Position numbers and translations under genes: made by a program. Below the pieces are notes generated by a model. That model worked only from the letters and a program-made list of their open reading frames with translations, did not search any database and was not told where the DNA came from. From JBGPIK01 sp041484845 (GTDB lineage: Bacteria; Desulfobacterota; Binatia; UBA9968), in contig JBGPIK010000326.1 of NCBI GenBank assembly GCA_041484845.1, positions 1 to 7,783 of the forward strand: 7,783 nucleotides of DNA, written 5' to 3'. Positions 1-5,383 of this stretch are shown piece by piece (positions within the stretch are counted from its first letter, which is position 1; every line of letters starts with the position of its first letter).

Positions 1-36
1 ATAGATGACATTTAGCTTGATTATCGAATCGCCTTA

Positions 37-52
37 TGGCAAAAGTCTAGCT
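37..52 (+). promoter_or_regulatory. Candidate sigma-54 (-24/-12) promoter upstream of the histidine kinase
   Basis: The sequence TGGCAA-N5-TAGCT matches the -24/-12 consensus TGGCAC-N5-TTGCW at 9 of 11 positions. The key GG (38-39) and GC (50-51) are exactly 12 bp apart. The expected transcription start is near position 63, giving a leader of about 54 nt before the kinase ATG. The window encodes a sigma-54 activator, which makes the match more plausible. Only 36 bp of upstream sequence is visible, so any activator site lies mostly outside. The match was found by eye and could be chance. Confidence 0.45.
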
Positions 53-116
53 CTAATTAGTAATACATTTGTTTATTTCATGAAAGAGAAGACGGGTCGC
101 TAAACCCTTAACTAAA

Positions 117-1232
117 ATGGCCTTAGATATACAACAAGGAAAAATTGCGTCACGGCCCGATGCCAGAGAGGAAACCCTTTCGGCGGCGACCGCAGTGCAG
201 CAGCCTGCCAATGACTTGGCGCAGTCGTTGCCATGTGTGCTCTATGAGTGCAACAATCGATTAGAAATTTCAGAAGTTTCTGCCAATGTTTTCGATCTCA
301 TCGGTGTTTGGCCCAAGGATCTGATTGGCGACCGGCACCATTGGGAACAAAGAATTCCTCGAGAAGACTTAAAAATAGTTTCTGACAAGCTCGTCGATCT
401 CGACACTGCTGGCAGTGCATCGGCTATTCATCGCATCATTCGTGAGTCCGGACTGCCGATCTGGGTCGCTCACAGTTGGCGCAAGATTACTGCTCGCGGC
501 GTTGAAATCACCCGCGGCTGCATCGTGCCGATGGAAAACGAGCGGCGAGTTCAAGGCGTTGATCCGGGAGTCATTTCACGGTTCGTGCATAAACTGGGAA
601 ATCAGTTTCAGTTGTTAAATCTTATCATCAATTCAGTGAGAAAAGGGTTGCCGGATTCTCGCGAGACCGAGATTTTGCAACAGGCGGTCGAAAAGTCCAT
701 CGAGCTCGCGCGCGCATTTGCGGATTTCAGTCAAGCCTCAACGTGGATGTCTATCGTTGATCTAACGGAGATCCTGCGCGCCGCCTATGTGACTAAACGG
801 TCGTTATTCATCCAAAAAGACGTGAGCCTCGATGAGCGAGTGAGCGCTTCGCTGGGCGCCGCTTCTGTTTACGGAGATCCGTTCCTGTTGGAAGTGGCCG
901 TAAGCAATCTTCTTCAAAATGCCTTGGAGGCTACGGACGCCGGGGGCAAGGTTGAATTGCACGCAGATGTCGAGTCTCTTCAGAATTCCTGCTCAGTCGC
1001 CAAACTATGCGTTATCGATTCAGGATGCGGTATCGCTGAAAATAGTCTGGAAAACGTGTTTACACCGTTTTTTACATCGAAGAAAGATCATGAAGGCCTC
1101 GGGCTAAGCATGGCCGCTCGGTTTATAGAACTCCATAATGGGATTTTGAAAATGACGAGCGCGGAAGGCAAGGGTACCAAGGTGGAGATCATACTTCCTG
1201 CGGTCCACTCCGTGCGCCACCGCGACTTTTAG
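117..1232 (+). CDS. Cytoplasmic PAS-domain sensor histidine kinase
   Basis: A 371-residue kinase expected to autophosphorylate on His and pass the phosphate to a response regulator, most likely the sigma-54 activator at 1658-3040. After a low-complexity N-terminus, residues about 38-140 look like a PAS sensor domain. The H-box is near 151-175 with phospho-acceptor His158. The ATPase domain has an N-box (N264, N268), a G1 motif DSGCGI (301-306), an F-box FTPFFTSK (315-322), a G2 motif GLGL (327-330) and GKGT (351-354). No membrane segment is visible, so it should sense a cytoplasmic signal. Family members usually have an acidic residue after the His; here it is Lys159, though Asn162 at +4 is kept. 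I chose ATG 117 because it is the first ATG in the frame; no strong ribosome binding site precedes it. The stop TAG coincides with the first bases of a repeat element. The PEP-CTERM kinase PrsK, as I recall it, is larger and membrane-anchored, so this is not an obvious PrsK. Confidence 0.9.
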   Translation: MALDIQQGKIASRPDAREETLSAATAVQQPANDLAQSLPCVLYECNNRLEISEVSANVFDLIGVWPKDLIGDRHHWEQRIPREDLKIVSDKLVDLDTAGSASAIHRIIRESGLPIWVAHSWRKITARGVEITRGCIVPMENERRVQGVDPGVISRFVHKLGNQFQLLNLIINSVRKGLPDSRETEILQQAVEKSIELARAFADFSQASTWMSIVDLTEILRAAYVTKRSLFIQKDVSLDERVSASLGAASVYGDPFLLEVAVSNLLQNALEATDAGGKVELHADVESLQNSCSVAKLCVIDSGCGIAENSLENVFTPFFTSKKDHEGLGLSMAARFIELHNGILKMTSAEGKGTKVEIILPAVHSVRHRDF

Positions 1233-1407
1233 CAGGCAGCCGAAAAAGACTCATATGCTTCGTTACGCTCGATCGTCGCGCACAAATCGTGCTCGTTTCT
1301 CGTGCTCGCACGAACACGAACCACGATCGCGAACAACGAAAACTGCGTGCCTCGCCTCTGAGATCTTTTTGAGCAGCCTGCAAACAAAGTTTTTCAGCAA
1401 CGTGCTA
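1230..1407 (+). repeat. Dispersed element copy A (MITE/REP-like, 178 bp, inverted-repeat ends)
   Basis: This interval matches the reverse complement of 5384-5560. The left 46 bp align without gaps at 37 of 46 positions. A 30-bp core (1354-1383) is identical to 5408-5437. The last 24 bp match at 17 of 24. The middle (1276-1353) is largely different. The ends form inverted repeats: TAGCAGGCAGCCGAAAAA on the left pairs with TTTTTCAGCAACGTGCTA on the right at 14 of 18 positions. A further end-like sequence lies inside at about 1366-1381. The middle holds a two-part hairpin: outer arms ATCGTG/CACGAT (1286-1291, 1322-1327) and inner arms TCGTGC/GCACGA (1300-1305, 1308-1313). The element begins and ends with TA and carries no convincing gene. 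It looks like a non-autonomous mobile or palindromic element, but the mechanism is unknown. Confidence 0.75.
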
Positions 1408-1469
1408 GTGTGGTGTCTCAGAAGTTCATTTAAAAACTTCAAACGATGGCAGCGGCTGAACTCGAACTC

Positions 1470-1507
1470 AAATCCCCCTTTGTCCCCCTTTTTCAAAGGG
1501 GGAATTT
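1470..1507 (+). repeat. Dispersed C5T3/A3G5 hairpin repeat
   Basis: CCCCCTTT (1484-1491) pairs perfectly with AAAGGGGG (1495-1502) around a 3-nt loop. The preceding AAATCCCCCTTTG (1470-1482) can compete for the same 3' arm, pairing with CAAAGGGGGAATTT with one bulge. Translations of this kind of sequence give spurious peptides such as PPLKKGDKGG, which I recognise from many bacterial genomes as the mark of a widespread intergenic repeat. The following AATTTTCT is not a convincing terminator tail, although weak termination is possible. I see no gene here. Confidence 0.65.
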
Positions 1508-1521
1508 TCTCCATAGGACTC

Positions 1522-1583
1522 TAACCCCTCCCTTCGATGAACTCAGGGCAGGCTTTGGAAAAGAGGGGAAGGGGAGATTTTTT
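1522..1583 (+). repeat. Composite repeat: hairpin arms around a TTCGATGAACTCAGGGCAGGC-type insert
   Basis: CCCCTCCC (1525-1532) can pair with GGGAAGGGG (1566-1574) with one bulged A. The loop contains 1533-1553, a version of a short dispersed repeat whose spurious translation is PFDELRAGF (commonly PFDKLRTGF). It therefore looks as if one repeat family sits inside another. Six T (1578-1583) follow shortly after the 3' arm, so the structure might also act as a weak intrinsic terminator between the kinase and regulator genes. That function is speculative. Family recognition is from memory. Confidence 0.5.
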
Positions 1584-1631
1584 AAGCGGAATGAGCTGCG
1601 AATTATGTGGCGGATTTCTGGGACAGGACAC

Positions 1632-1644
1632 TAGCAGGCAGCCG
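1632..1644 (+). repeat. Solo 13-bp terminal fragment of the TIR element
   Basis: TAGCAGGCAGCCG is identical to the first 13 bp of element copy A (1230-1242). The match stops here, with no following A-run or element body. It lies 13 bp before the response regulator start codon. It may be the remnant of a third insertion or a recombination junction. Confidence 0.5.
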
Positions 1645-1657
1645 GTTCGGAACCCGT

Positions 1658-3040
1658 ATGTATAGCGTTTTAATCGTTGAAGATCATGACCGGCTGCGCG
1701 AGCAGCTCGGTAATTTTTTTGAGCAGGAAGGTTACAAGGTTACCACCGCCGCATGCGGAGAAGAGGGCATGGAAAAGCTCTCTAACGAGAAATTTGCCCT
1801 CGTCGTCTCGGACGTTAAAATGCCCGGGATCGATGGTTTCCAATTGGCGCGGCATGTGCGGGAAAAATATCCCGATACCGACGTGATCTTGATCACCGCG
1901 TTCGGAAATATCAAGCAGGCTGTCGAAGCGATGAAACTGGGCGCTAGCGATTACATCACCAAGCCCTTCCAGCCCGAGGCTATTCGCTTGGTGAGCGAAA
2001 AGCTCATTGAAAGACGGCAGTTGGTAGAGGAGGTCCGCGAGCTGCGGCAACGAGTTCAGGATGAACACAATTTAGAGAATATATTGAGCAAAAGTCCGAA
2101 GATGCTCAAAGTCTTCGACCTCATACGATCGTTGGCGGAAACCGACTCGGGCGTTATGATCACGGGCGAAACGGGGACAGGAAAGGAGTTGGTGGCGCGG
2201 GCGATACACAACCTGAGCCGCCGAAAAGCGCGGCAATTTGTCGCCATCAACTGCGGCGCCTTTCCCGATACACTGCTGGAGAGCGAACTATTCGGCTATG
2301 AAAAAGGCGCTTTCACCGGCGCAGTACAAAGCCGAGCGGGAAAAATTGAATTGGCCGATAACGGAACTTTGTTTCTCGATGAGATCGAAACCATGGCTCC
2401 GCCGATGCAAGTCAAACTGCTCAGAGTGTTGCAGGAACGAGAAGTGGAGCGGCTGGGTGGCAACAAACGAGTCAAGGTCGATATGCGGGTTCTTGCGGCG
2501 ACCAACGTCGATCTCTCGCTTTGCTTGGCGCGCGGCACGCTCCGTGAGGACTTTTACTATCGAATTAATGTCATTCCGGTCCAGCTTCCGCCGCTGCGTG
2601 AGCGGCTCGAGGATCTACCGCTGCTGATTAACCATATTCTCGGCAAGCATCCCGTTGCCAAAGAACGAAATATCCGTCTGGTTGCGCCCAAAGTATTAGA
2701 TCAAATGCTCGCCTATCACTGGCCGGGAAATATCCGGGAACTTGAGAATATTCTTGAACGCGCTATAATCAAATGCCCCCGCGAAACCATTGAAGAAGTG
2801 GATTTGCCGGCTCCTCCCCAAAGAGTCGTTGATTATCCCTTCTTGAGCATTTCCGAGGGCGACATGTCTTTGAAAAGATGGCTGCTTCGGAGCGAGAAGG
2901 AATACCTACGAGGATTGCTCATCAAGCACAAAGGAGGAATCTCCTTGACGGCGCAGGAGGCGAAAGTAGACAACAAGACGCTCTACAGAAAGATGAGGAG
3001 GCATGGGCTGCATAAGGAGTCTTTCAAGGACCTTAGCTAG
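1658..3040 (+). CDS. NtrC-family sigma-54-dependent response regulator
   Basis: A 460-residue activator that would be phosphorylated by the upstream kinase and open promoters bound by sigma-54 RNA polymerase. Receiver domain, about 1-120: acidic pair E8/D9, phospho-acceptor D52 (SDVKMPG), T80 and K102. AAA+ domain, about 140-375: Walker A GETGTGKE (170-177), an intact GAFTGA sigma-54 contact loop (217-222), Walker B region GTLFLDEIE (236-244), likely arginine-finger region around R296/R302, and WPGNIREL (355-362). A Fis-type helix-turn-helix ends the protein (about 430-451). I chose ATG 1658 because the receiver domain begins right after it. The frame opens at GTG 1607, but the 17 extra residues would come from repeat sequence. 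No strong ribosome binding site is visible. It resembles PrsR-type regulators of PEP-CTERM/exopolysaccharide loci in context, but I cannot assign that subfamily from sequence alone. Its last 38 bp overlap the next gene. Confidence 0.93.
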   Translation: MYSVLIVEDHDRLREQLGNFFEQEGYKVTTAACGEEGMEKLSNEKFALVVSDVKMPGIDGFQLARHVREKYPDTDVILITAFGNIKQAVEAMKLGASDYITKPFQPEAIRLVSEKLIERRQLVEEVRELRQRVQDEHNLENILSKSPKMLKVFDLIRSLAETDSGVMITGETGTGKELVARAIHNLSRRKARQFVAINCGAFPDTLLESELFGYEKGAFTGAVQSRAGKIELADNGTLFLDEIETMAPPMQVKLLRVLQEREVERLGGNKRVKVDMRVLAATNVDLSLCLARGTLREDFYYRINVIPVQLPPLRERLEDLPLLINHILGKHPVAKERNIRLVAPKVLDQMLAYHWPGNIRELENILERAIIKCPRETIEEVDLPAPPQRVVDYPFLSISEGDMSLKRWLLRSEKEYLRGLLIKHKGGISLTAQEAKVDNKTLYRKMRRHGLHKESFKDLS

Positions 3041-4361
3041 GTTTGCAGTAGGGCTGGCTCTAGTTGCGTATTTTCTAATCCCGCGGAGCGCCTGGGCGGC
3101 ATTCGCCAGTCAATTTTCATTGTCGATTGGTGAACAATACAGCGACAATATCTTTTTCGAAAAGCAGAAGAGCCATGACTTCATCACCATTATCACCCCG
3201 ACTTTATCGCTTTATTACGCCCCCGAGGGGCAATTTGAACCGACACTAAACCTCAACATTAGCCCGAGTGGGCAGATCTATGCCCGCCATAGTGATCTGG
3301 ATAATTTCGGCCAAAACATGTCGGTGAACGGGGGCTACACCTATCGCTATTCGCCGCGCCTGAATTTTACTCTCTCTGACACTTTAAGCCGCGAAGGCCA
3401 GACGCGAACGGGGGGCTTGTCTGGAGGCTTCGGAGCGCCCGGTTTGCCAACGACAGGAGGTGGCGGGTTATCGTCCCAAAATCTTAGGGACCTAACTTCC
3501 GGGGGGAGGCAACTTTCTAACGCAGTTTCTTTGCACGGTTCTTATCTTTATCAACCTAACATTAGTTTCACCGCAGACTACACGAACACGTTTACAGATT
3601 TCATTACTCAGGGTGGTAGCGACGTGTTTCATACAATCGGAGTCAGAGGGATTTACAACTGGAGGGAGGACCACAATCTCCATGCCGGTTACACAATTTC
3701 AATTGCTAACTCTCGCAATGGAGAGAACGGCATTATTCATAACTTCGATTTTGGCGACGACTATTTTTCCAACTACACACTCCATCTGACGCCGACCTTG
3801 AGCCTGTCGGCGACCACGGGCATGGGGTTTAATACAAGCAACAGTGGCCCGCGTATTGCCAATAATTCCACCATCACGATAACCAAACTCTGGGAAAAAG
3901 CATTTCTGTCAGGAGGTCTGAGAAAAGGGCTGACCCCAAGCTTTGGTGTTTCGGGAGTTTCGGACACTACCAGTTTATTTACAAACTTTACGATGCGCTT
4001 GACGGAAAAATTGACCGCCAACTCTAATCTAAGTTTCTCACTTTTCGATACCAAGGACGTGAATTTTAAAACCATGCAAGCTGCGTTGGGACTGCAATAT
4101 ATAATTAACAGCTGGCTTTCCGCAGGCTTAAATTACAGCTTTAACTGGATTGACAGTGGCTCGGGCGCAAGCTCCACGGATCTTTTAAACAAAGGTGTCG
4201 TCAACTCAAATAGCGTCTTTCTCACTTTAACCAGCCGTTTCGATTTATGGCCCAACGTGGGCCTCTCCAGAAGCATGAGCCTGGCGGCTAGGCCCCCGAC
4301 ACTTACAACACCGTTTCCCACACCCACACCCCCTCAGCCGAGCACATCCCCAACACCTTAA
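3003..4361 (+). CDS. Secreted outer-membrane beta-barrel protein, exopolysaccharide locus type
   Basis: A 452-residue protein, predicted to be exported and inserted in the outer membrane. The N-terminus is a signal peptide: Arg-rich n-region (1-13), hydrophobic core FAVGLALVAYFLIP (14-27) and AWA at 30-32, with likely cleavage after A32 or A35. The mature part is rich in Asn, Ser, Thr and Tyr and in alternating polar/hydrophobic segments such as FTLSDTLS and LSLSATTG, typical of a transmembrane beta barrel. It resembles the uncharacterised PEP-CTERM-associated outer membrane family (TIGR03016-like); this is inference from memory. The last 24 or so residues are a Pro/Thr-rich tail, so the usual C-terminal aromatic residue is not at the end. 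The gene starts inside the regulator, overlapping it by 38 bp in another frame. GAGGAGG (2995-3001) is only 1 nt from the ATG, which is unusually close. A second AAGGAG (3014-3019) lacks an in-frame ATG, GTG or TTG at normal spacing. Confidence 0.8.
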   Translation: MGCIRSLSRTLARFAVGLALVAYFLIPRSAWAAFASQFSLSIGEQYSDNIFFEKQKSHDFITIITPTLSLYYAPEGQFEPTLNLNISPSGQIYARHSDLDNFGQNMSVNGGYTYRYSPRLNFTLSDTLSREGQTRTGGLSGGFGAPGLPTTGGGGLSSQNLRDLTSGGRQLSNAVSLHGSYLYQPNISFTADYTNTFTDFITQGGSDVFHTIGVRGIYNWREDHNLHAGYTISIANSRNGENGIIHNFDFGDDYFSNYTLHLTPTLSLSATTGMGFNTSNSGPRIANNSTITITKLWEKAFLSGGLRKGLTPSFGVSGVSDTTSLFTNFTMRLTEKLTANSNLSFSLFDTKDVNFKTMQAALGLQYIINSWLSAGLNYSFNWIDSGSGASSTDLLNKGVVNSNSVFLTLTSRFDLWPNVGLSRSMSLAARPPTLTTPFPTPTPPQPSTSPTP

Positions 4362-4378
4362 GACGGGGCCTTTTCGTC

Positions 4379-4398
4379 ATTACCGCGAAAGCGGTAAT
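4379..4398 (+). repeat. REP-like perfect hairpin with GAAA tetraloop
   Basis: ATTACCGC (4379-4386) and GCGGTAAT (4391-4398) form a perfect 8-bp stem closed by GAAA, a stable GNRA tetraloop. The flanks CGTC and CCAG match a common bacterial REP-like repeat whose stem I remember as ATTCCCGC/GCGGGAAT and whose spurious translation is WIPAFAGMTK. In this copy a C-G pair is replaced by A-T on both arms, so pairing is preserved. There is no T-run after it, so it is not a standard terminator. It lies 17 bp after the beta-barrel gene and could stabilise the 3' end of that mRNA. Confidence 0.7.
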
Positions 4399-4429
4399 CC
4401 AGTTGCCCACTACCCACTTAGTTTGGCGC

Positions 4430-4548
4430 TTTGCCCTCTGCTCCCTGCCCCATGCTCTCTGCTCTCCGACCTCTGACTTCTGACCGCTGGCCCTCCGCCC
4501 CCTGCTCTGTCGCTTTGCACTTTGCGCTTCGCCCCTTGCGCTTTGCAA
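4430..4548 (+). repeat. Degenerate 7-bp-phased pyrimidine-rich array (about 17 units)
   Basis: Reading from 4430 in steps of seven gives tttgccc, tctgctc, cctgccc, catgctc, tctgctc, tccgacc, tctgact, tctgacc and so on to tttgcaa at 4542-4548. The consensus is roughly YYTGCYC. The G at the fourth position persists in most units. There is one slip of about 1 bp near 4493-4513 that is later restored. Strand composition is strongly skewed to C and T. Open frames through the array are repetitive and not believable as genes. It resembles the degenerate heptamer repeats known from cyanobacteria and some uncultured bacteria. No function is visible. Confidence 0.6.
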
Positions 4549-4559
4549 CAGCCGCCGCA

Positions 4560-4573
4560 GGGCAACGTTGCCC
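4560..4573. promoter_or_regulatory. 14-bp perfect palindrome, possible regulator site
   Basis: GGGCAACGTTGCCC is a perfect inverted repeat with no loop, a shape more typical of a dimer binding site than of an RNA hairpin. It lies about 127 bp upstream of the candidate sigma-54 promoter at 4700-4715, within the range for an upstream activator site. Nothing else supports that role. Confidence 0.3.
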
Positions 4574-4591
4574 ATTTGTCGTTTGGTTTGT

Positions 4592-4610
4592 TGCGTTAGG
4601 GCAAAACGCA
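4592..4610. promoter_or_regulatory. 6-bp inverted repeat with 7-nt spacer
   Basis: TGCGTT (4592-4597) and AACGCA (4605-4610) flank AGGGCAA. It could be a small hairpin or a protein site in the region upstream of the export operon. Arms of this length occur by chance, so weight it lightly. Confidence 0.2.
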
Positions 4611-4623
4611 TGGCCTGACGGGG

Positions 4624-4662
4624 ACGGTAAGTCGTAGCTAACATGAGAACGACCGTCGTAGC
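4624..4662 (+). promoter_or_regulatory. Paired GTCGTAGC motifs, possible upstream activator sites
   Basis: GTCGTAGC occurs at 4631-4638 and again at 4655-4662, 24 bp apart. The second copy is part of the odd palindrome ACGAC-C-GTCGT (4649-4659). The first is preceded by ACGGTAA, a weaker version of the same dyad. They sit about 40-70 bp upstream of the candidate sigma-54 promoter, where an NtrC-type activator could bind. Binding by the regulator encoded here is inference only. Confidence 0.35.
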
Positions 4663-4699
4663 ATATGAATTTGTCAAGGTTTGGCCAGAGTTTGCATTC

Positions 4700-4715
4700 T
4701 GGTTCGATAATTGCT
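4700..4715 (+). promoter_or_regulatory. Candidate sigma-54 (-24/-12) promoter of the export operon
   Basis: TGGTTC-N5-TTGCT matches the consensus TGGCAC-N5-TTGCW at 9 of 11 positions, including all five of the -12 half, with GG (4701-4702) and GC (4713-4714) exactly 12 bp apart. The predicted start is near 4726, leaving a leader of about 47 nt before ATG 4773. It is well placed to drive the export, chain-length and ATPase genes under the sigma-54 activator encoded upstream. Confidence 0.55.
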
Positions 4716-4772
4716 GTGAGACTTCCTTCTGTAAACAATCGAAACAGTTTGTTCCGGAAATAGGGTTGGTCC

Positions 4773-5378
4773 ATGAAGAGGCATTTTTTTATTCTTGTTC
4801 TGAGTTTGGGATGGCTTTGGGGATGCTCGACCAAGGAGCTCAGAGTGCAGGAATATCGACTATCCGCTAATACACCGGATCCAGCCAAGCCCCCTGAGGA
4901 GTTTTATGTGATCGGGGCGGGGGACAGTTTAAATATCAACGTTTGGAAAGAGCCATCTCTTGGGGGAACGGTTAAGGTTCGCCCGGATGGTTTCATAACT
5001 TTGCCTCTGTTGAACGAAGTGCAGGTGGTAGGGCTTACCACGGGTCAATTGAGGAAGGTATTGGAAGAAAAATACAGAGAATATACCACGGAACCCTTCA
5101 TCACGATTCGCGTCGAAGGGATTGCGTCCGCTGAAGTATTCTTGGTCGGTCAAGTGGGCAAGCCAGGCGCTTATCCGCTGGCCGGTAACGATACCGTTCT
5201 CCAGCTTCTTACGCGCTCGGGCGGACTGAGCATCTTTGCTGAGCGCAGCAATGTCAGAGTCGTGCGCAGGGACGGTGAGAAAATAACCGAGTATATCGTC
5301 GATTACGATGCCATCGTCAAAGGGGATCTTAAGCAGGATATTCTGCTACGTCCCGGCGATCGCATTATCGTCCCGTAG
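4773..5378 (+). CDS. Outer-membrane polysaccharide export lipoprotein (Wza-like, short form)
   Basis: A 201-residue lipoprotein expected to form or gate the channel that carries exopolysaccharide across the periplasm and outer membrane. The N-terminus MKRHFFILVLSLGWLWGC is a lipoprotein signal; the lipobox is L15-W-G-C18, with Ser19 after the Cys, favouring outer-membrane sorting. Residues about 43-115 form the polysaccharide export domain (YVIGAGDSLNINVWKEP, then VRPDGFITLPLL). Residues about 121-170 form a SLBB domain (VFLVGQVGKPGAYPL), and the protein ends in RPGDRIIVP. At about 200 residues it is far shorter than E. coli Wza (about 380), but this is the usual size for the export protein of XrtA/PEP-CTERM-type loci. 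Start ATG 4773 is fixed by the signal peptide; no strong ribosome binding site is seen. It is probably the first gene of an operon driven from the candidate sigma-54 promoter at 4700-4715. Confidence 0.92.
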   Translation: MKRHFFILVLSLGWLWGCSTKELRVQEYRLSANTPDPAKPPEEFYVIGAGDSLNINVWKEPSLGGTVKVRPDGFITLPLLNEVQVVGLTTGQLRKVLEEKYREYTTEPFITIRVEGIASAEVFLVGQVGKPGAYPLAGNDTVLQLLTRSGGLSIFAERSNVRVVRRDGEKITEYIVDYDAIVKGDLKQDILLRPGDRIIVP

Positions 5379-5383
5379 CCCGT

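Noticed and set aside
80..103. Seven-codon leader frame MKEKTGR before the kinase
   Set aside because: It is too short, has no distinctive codons or attenuator-like hairpins, and is expected by chance.
1446..1634. Open frame of 62 codons with peptides like KSPFVPLFQRGN and PPFDELRAGF
   Set aside because: It is made of dispersed intergenic repeats whose translations are known annotation artefacts, and other frames in the same stretch are just as open.
1607..1657. GTG 1607 as start of the response regulator
   Set aside because: It adds 17 residues encoded partly by a repeat fragment, before a receiver domain that begins cleanly at ATG 1658.
1670..2068. 132-codon minus-strand frame inside the regulator
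   Set aside because: It is a shadow of the coding strand, with no recognisable domain and full overlap with a well-conserved receiver domain.
4379..4398. Intrinsic terminator after the beta-barrel gene
   Set aside because: The hairpin is strong but is followed by CCAGTTGCC with no run of T.
4430..4548. CRISPR array
   Set aside because: The period is 7 bp with degenerate units and no spacers.
4682..4696. TGGCCAGAGTTTGCA as a second sigma-54 promoter
   Set aside because: GG and GC are 11 bp apart instead of 12, and a correctly spaced site lies directly downstream.
4303..4888. Overlapping minus-strand frames of 124 and 156 codons, and a plus-strand frame at 4431-4637
   Set aside because: They read through the REP-like hairpin and the heptamer array, give repetitive low-complexity peptides and overlap well-supported genes.
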